Shown: positions 61,177 through 64,000 of the stretch, in pieces
Layout: every line of letters begins with the position of its first letter
Numbering within the stretch: the stretch's first letter is position 1
Source: CAJXSD01 sp964633145
GTDB lineage: Bacteria; Pseudomonadota; Alphaproteobacteria; Rhodobacterales; Rhodobacteraceae
Length of the DNA: 64,000 nucleotides
Direction: 5' to 3'
Assembly (NCBI GenBank): GCA_964633145.1
Contig: CAZWFE010000009.1
Span: 6,775-70,774, forward strand
Notes under the pieces: generated by a model
What the model saw: the letters and a program-made list of their open reading frames with translations, nothing else
Told to the model about the DNA's origin: nothing
The model's database searches: none
Program-made: the position numbers and the translations under genes

Positions 61177-62516
61177 ACCACCTCGACCGCGGGTGGGGTG
61201 CGCAGCAGGTTCGCCAGTGTTTCGATGCCTGCGGTAAACCGATCCAGCCCATGTTCCGCGTTCACAGATATTCGCACCGCTTGGGGGGCATTGCCATCGC
61301 GAACGGTAAAGGCGTCGGCCGGCGTGATCAGCACACCGCGATCCTTGGCGGCCTGACAAAATGCCGCCGCGCGCCAACCGCGCGGTAATTGCAGCCACAG
61401 CATGGGCACTGCGTCCCGCCACGCAATATCAAATTGCCCCAATACGTTGACGGCCGCTTGGATATAGCGGTTGGTTTCATTGGCGATTTGCACCTGAATT
61501 TCGGCAATTCTGGGGTGGTTCATGACATATTCCGCCACGCGGCATGTTGCCTGCGAAACCCCAAGCGAATTAAAGAAAACGATATTACGCAGATGATCGG
61601 CCATGTTTTCAGGGCAAACCACACAGCCAATGCGCAAAGCAGGCGAAATGGATTTGGAAAAGCTGGTCACATACCACGCCCCATCGGGGTAGATCGCGCG
61701 ATATGACATCCCTTGATAGGCGCCGATGCGATAACAATCATCTTCGACAATATCGACATCGTGTTTGCGACAAAGATCGACCAAAATGTGACGACGTTCA
61801 TTCGATGTTTGTCGCAGGGTTGGATTATTGACCTGCGCGGATGTGAAAAAGGCCGATATTTTGTGCGACCGCAAAATTTGTTCGAAATGTTCCGGTATGG
61901 GTCCATCTATGTCCGTCGCAACTGGCCGCAATTTTGTGCCGGATAATTCGGCTGCATGGCGAAATCCGGGATAGGACAAATCCTCTGTGATGACATCACC
62001 TTGTTTATGCTGGCGAATGGCCTGAAGGGCCGTGACACCGCCATGTTGTCCACCATGGGTCACGACCACATCCTGGGCGGTGGTTTGGCCCAAGGGAACG
62101 TCACGGATAAACCGCAGATATGAGGCCTGAAGCGTGGCTGTATCCATACGCTGCGGATAGGCCATCAATTCATTAAAGCCAGCGGAATTGCCGAATTCGA
62201 TAAACCCACGCCGCAAAATCGCAACTTGTCCGATGTCGGGCAGGCGGGGGGACAAAAGGTACAGTTGATCCGAGGGGGTATGGGATACAGCGGCTTTGTA
62301 TTCCCGTACAAACGTCCCATCACCGACACGCGCCTCAAGGATATTTTGATCGATCAATTCCTTGTATGCACGTGCAACGGTCCCAGGAGTCACCTGCATA
62401 TCAAAGGCCAGATTGCGCACCGATGGCAATTTATCCCCTTGTTTTAATGTGCCATTTTCAATTTGTTTCAGGATTACGTTTATCAAGGTGACGTATTTTG
62501 CACGGTTTGGTTGCAT
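61173..62516 (-). CDS. MocR/GntR-type regulator with aminotransferase domain
   Basis: A 447-residue PLP-dependent transcription regulator. The N-terminal winged helix (about 5-75) has KLPSVRNLAFDMQVTPGTVARAYKELI. The C-terminal class I aminotransferase-like domain has VVTHGGQHGGVTALQ, VEDDCYRIGAY and the PLP Lys in TSFSKSISPALRIG. Relatives (PdxR, GabR, TauR) sense PLP with a second ligand and control divergent or neighbouring genes. The divergent gene here encodes a DUF1127 protein, and TGTATC repeats lie between them. The target pathway is unknown. Confidence 0.92.
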   Translation of the reverse strand: MQPNRAKYVTLINVILKQIENGTLKQGDKLPSVRNLAFDMQVTPGTVARAYKELIDQNILEARVGDGTFVREYKAAVSHTPSDQLYLLSPRLPDIGQVAILRRGFIEFGNSAGFNELMAYPQRMDTATLQASYLRFIRDVPLGQTTAQDVVVTHGGQHGGVTALQAIRQHKQGDVITEDLSYPGFRHAAELSGTKLRPVATDIDGPIPEHFEQILRSHKISAFFTSAQVNNPTLRQTSNERRHILVDLCRKHDVDIVEDDCYRIGAYQGMSYRAIYPDGAWYVTSFSKSISPALRIGCVVCPENMADHLRNIVFFNSLGVSQATCRVAEYVMNHPRIAEIQVQIANETNRYIQAAVNVLGQFDIAWRDAVPMLWLQLPRGWRAAAFCQAAKDRGVLITPADAFTVRDGNAPQAVRISVNAEHGLDRFTAGIETLANLLRTPPAVEVV

Positions 62517-62522
62517 GATTAT

Positions 62523-62604
62523 TGTATCCAGTACAATGTTTTGTTTTTGAAAATTGTATCACTAAAGTATCAATAAAAAGACTAAAGTCAATATTAGTGT
62601 ATCG
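62523..62604. promoter_or_regulatory. TGTATC repeats between the MocR and DUF1127 genes
   Basis: TGTATC occurs in the same orientation at 62523, 62555 and 62598, spaced 32 and 43 bases (about three and four turns). The first lies in the dyad ATTGTATCCAGTACAAT and the third in TGTATCGGTACA. Spaced direct repeats plus dyads are typical of MocR-regulator operators. Confidence 0.55.
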
Positions 62605-62625
62605 GTACAATTAAGGAATAAGGAC

Positions 62626-62856
62626 ATGACACCACATATCTCAAGACACCAATCCCTGTTATCGGAACTGGCGCAGTTGCAAACGCTGCCGGTCATGGCG
62701 CATTGGACTTTGGTGTTGACGGTGGTGTTGTGCAAATGGCGTCGCAATCATCGCACGCGGATCAGATTGGCCGCCTTGACGGATGATCAATTGCGTGACA
62801 TCGGAATAACCCGCGCGCAGGCCTATGAGGAAAGCAAACAGCCATTCTGGCGGTGA
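62626..62856 (+). CDS. DUF1127 domain protein
   Basis: A 76-residue basic protein whose C-terminal half is the DUF1127 domain (about 37-70, KWRRNHRTRIRLAALTDDQLRDIGITRAQAYEE). The N-terminal half has a hydrophobic patch (VMAHWTLVLTVVL). Small DUF1127 proteins in alphaproteobacteria are linked to RNA binding and stress or carbon regulation; larger roles here are unknown. It is divergent from the MocR gene and followed by a hairpin. Confidence 0.88.
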   Translation: MTPHISRHQSLLSELAQLQTLPVMAHWTLVLTVVLCKWRRNHRTRIRLAALTDDQLRDIGITRAQAYEESKQPFWR

Positions 62857-62864
62857 CAAGCGTT

Positions 62865-62896
62865 ATGCGGCATGATTTTAAGACGTTATGCCGCAT
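62865..62896 (+). terminator. Hairpin after the DUF1127 gene
   Basis: ATGCGGCAT pairs perfectly with ATGCCGCAT (9 bp, 14-base loop), starting 9 bases after the stop. It lacks a strong U-tract, so it may act as a weak terminator or an mRNA 3' stabiliser. Confidence 0.5.
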
Positions 62897-62966
62897 TATT
62901 CTGGGGTATTTTGATACCTATTTTGTAAGATATTGTTTTTGCTAGATTTATATTGATGGCACGCCC

Positions 62967-62994
62967 TTGACTGCGCGCAAACAATCGATATAAC
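62967..62994 (+). promoter_or_regulatory. Promoter of rplM-rpsI
   Basis: TTGACT and TATAAC are separated by 16 bases, a strong sigma-70-type promoter about 65 bases upstream of the rplM ATG. A small ACGG/CCGT hairpin lies in the leader (about 63014-63027); whether it serves ribosomal protein autoregulation is unknown. Confidence 0.7.
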
Positions 62995-63060
62995 CCGCCC
63001 ATCACGGTCAAGACGGTTCAATCCGTTTTGCAGAAACTATAGAACCAAGGGTAACCTTCG

Positions 63061-63525
63061 ATGAAAACATTCTCTGCAACCCCCGCAGACATCGACAAAA
63101 AATGGATCCTGATCGACGCCGAAGGCATCGTTCTGGGTCGTTTGGCGTCAATTGTTGCGATGCGTTTGCGCGGCAAGCACAAAGCATCCTTTACGCCTCA
63201 TATGGATTGTGGTGACAACGTCATCATTATCAATGCGGACAAAATCCAGATGACTGGTAACAAGCGTCAGGAAAACTTTTACTGGCACACTGGTCACCCA
63301 GGTGGCATCAAGTCACGCACAAAACAGCAAATTCTGGACGGCGCCCATCCTGAGCGCATTGTGATCCAAGCTGTTAAGCGTATGTTGCCAGGCAACCGTC
63401 TAAGCCGTCAGATCATGACGAACCTGCGCGTTTATGCAGGCGCAGAACATGGTCACGAAGCACAACAACCAGAAGTGCTGGACGTAAAATCCATGAACTC
63501 TAAAAACACTCGGGTGGCGAAATAA
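63061..63525 (+). CDS. rplM: 50S ribosomal protein L13
   Basis: A primary 23S rRNA-binding protein of the large subunit, 154 residues. Family marks are KWILIDAEGIVLGRLAS, RGKHKASFTPHMDCGDNVII and the MLPGNRLSRQ segment. It is followed directly by rpsI with a one-base overlap (TAATG), the universal bacterial pair. Confidence 0.98.
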   Translation: MKTFSATPADIDKKWILIDAEGIVLGRLASIVAMRLRGKHKASFTPHMDCGDNVIIINADKIQMTGNKRQENFYWHTGHPGGIKSRTKQQILDGAHPERIVIQAVKRMLPGNRLSRQIMTNLRVYAGAEHGHEAQQPEVLDVKSMNSKNTRVAK

Positions 63526-64000
63526 TGGCTGAAGAAATCAAATCCTTGAGCGATCTGGAAACTGTTGCAGGCGGCGAAGCCGTTGTAGAAGTTGCCGCTC
63601 CTCGTGAACCCGTTCGTGATGCATTGGGTCGCGCTTATGCGACTGGTAAACGTAAAGACGCAGTTGCACGCGTTTGGATCAAACCAGGTTCAGGCAAAGT
63701 AACTGTAAACGGTAAAGAAATGGCCGCATATTTTGCACGCCCTGTTTTGCAAATGATCCTGCGTCAACCATTCCAAGTTGCTGGTGTCGAAGATCAATTC
63801 GACGTTATGGCAACCGTTTCTGGCGGTGGTCTGTCCGGTCAAGCTGGTGCGGTTAAGCACGGCATTTCCAAAGCGTTGCAACTGTACGATCCATCGTTGC
63901 GTGGCGCGTTGAAAGCCGCAGGCTTCCTAACACGCGACAGCCGCGTTGTTGAACGTAAAAAATACGGTAAGCCAAAAGCGCGTCGTTCGTTCCAGTTCTC
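63525..64000 (+). CDS. rpsI: 30S ribosomal protein S9 (3' end outside window)
   Basis: A small-subunit protein whose C-terminal tail reaches the P-site tRNA. About 158 residues are visible, with a short acidic N-terminal extension (MAEEIKSLSDLETVAGGEA) common in alphaproteobacteria, then GRAYATGKRKDAVARVWIKPG, GGGLSGQAGAVKHGISKAL and the basic RKKYGKPKARRSFQF end. Only the last two or so residues and the stop lie beyond the window. Confidence 0.97.
   Translation, partial: MAEEIKSLSDLETVAGGEAVVEVAAPREPVRDALGRAYATGKRKDAVARVWIKPGSGKVTVNGKEMAAYFARPVLQMILRQPFQVAGVEDQFDVMATVSGGGLSGQAGAVKHGISKALQLYDPSLRGALKAAGFLTRDSRVVERKKYGKPKARRSFQF

Overview
The window looks like a chromosomal segment of a marine alphaproteobacterium of the Rhodobacteraceae (Roseobacter-type) with a moderate, roughly half GC content. 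The evidence is gene content and order: an Lrp-controlled cysG-DUF2849-sulfite reductase-DUF934-fpr operon, a dctB/dctD-linked TRAP transporter, DUF2852, DUF4167, DUF1127 and an RSP_2648-type PIN protein. The Entner-Doudoroff pair edd/eda and iron-rhodo-box-like sites point the same way. Taxonomy is inferred from family recognition; no search was run. The sequence contains two 100-base N gaps (534-633 and 60377-60476). Each is flanked by an exact duplicate of the same short sequence (47 and 55 bp), so both look like scaffold joins of overlapping contigs.

Layout: 1-487 is the end of a molybdopterin-binding protein. It converges on infC (708-1256, apparently starting at ATA). A repeat-rich anchored protein of unknown role follows. 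2236-7515 is the assimilatory sulfite/siroheme operon with a divergent Lrp-type regulator. 7523-15288 carries a cytochrome P450, the DctB-DctD two-component pair and the DctPQM TRAP transporter. 15341-20202 holds tpiA, a 2OG-Fe(II) oxygenase, sufA-sufT, bpt, an RDD protein, DUF2852 and a YbaK-type deacylase. 20229-29996 holds glnE, a small overlapping ORF, the Entner-Doudoroff genes, an rRNA methyltransferase, a PIN protein, enolase and a DMT transporter. 30085-39280 holds selO, a GNAT protein, a nucleoside hydrolase, an iron-binding protein gene, mazG, an M20 amidohydrolase, DUF1499, prfA-prmC and DUF4167.

39322-46658 is a tightly overlapped envelope/cofactor operon (lptF-lptG-lptD-surA-pdxA-rsmA) divergent from pepA-holC. 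48822-56980 holds an aspartic protease, MarC, an ABC-F ATPase, ndk, a squalene/phytoene-synthase-like protein, cimA, cysS and a TfoX C-terminal protein. 56997-62856 holds an MFS transporter, a DNA glycosylase, a carboxylesterase, an HNH endonuclease behind a consensus Pho box, an unknown membrane protein, a MocR regulator and a DUF1127 protein. The window ends in rplM and a truncated rpsI.

Most of the window is core metabolism and housekeeping. I saw no prophage, insertion sequence, CRISPR array, integron, defence island or tRNA/rRNA gene, and no completely new system. The most interesting signals are regulatory: paired LacI-type operators on edd-eda and eno, iron-rhodo-box-like sites on sufT and the iron-binding protein gene, and twin 21-bp inverted repeats before DUF2852. 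Others are tandem palindromes before dctP next to a DctD lacking its sigma-54 and ATPase motifs, a Pho box before an HNH nuclease, and repeats around the MocR gene. No stretch over 300 bases lacks a gene.
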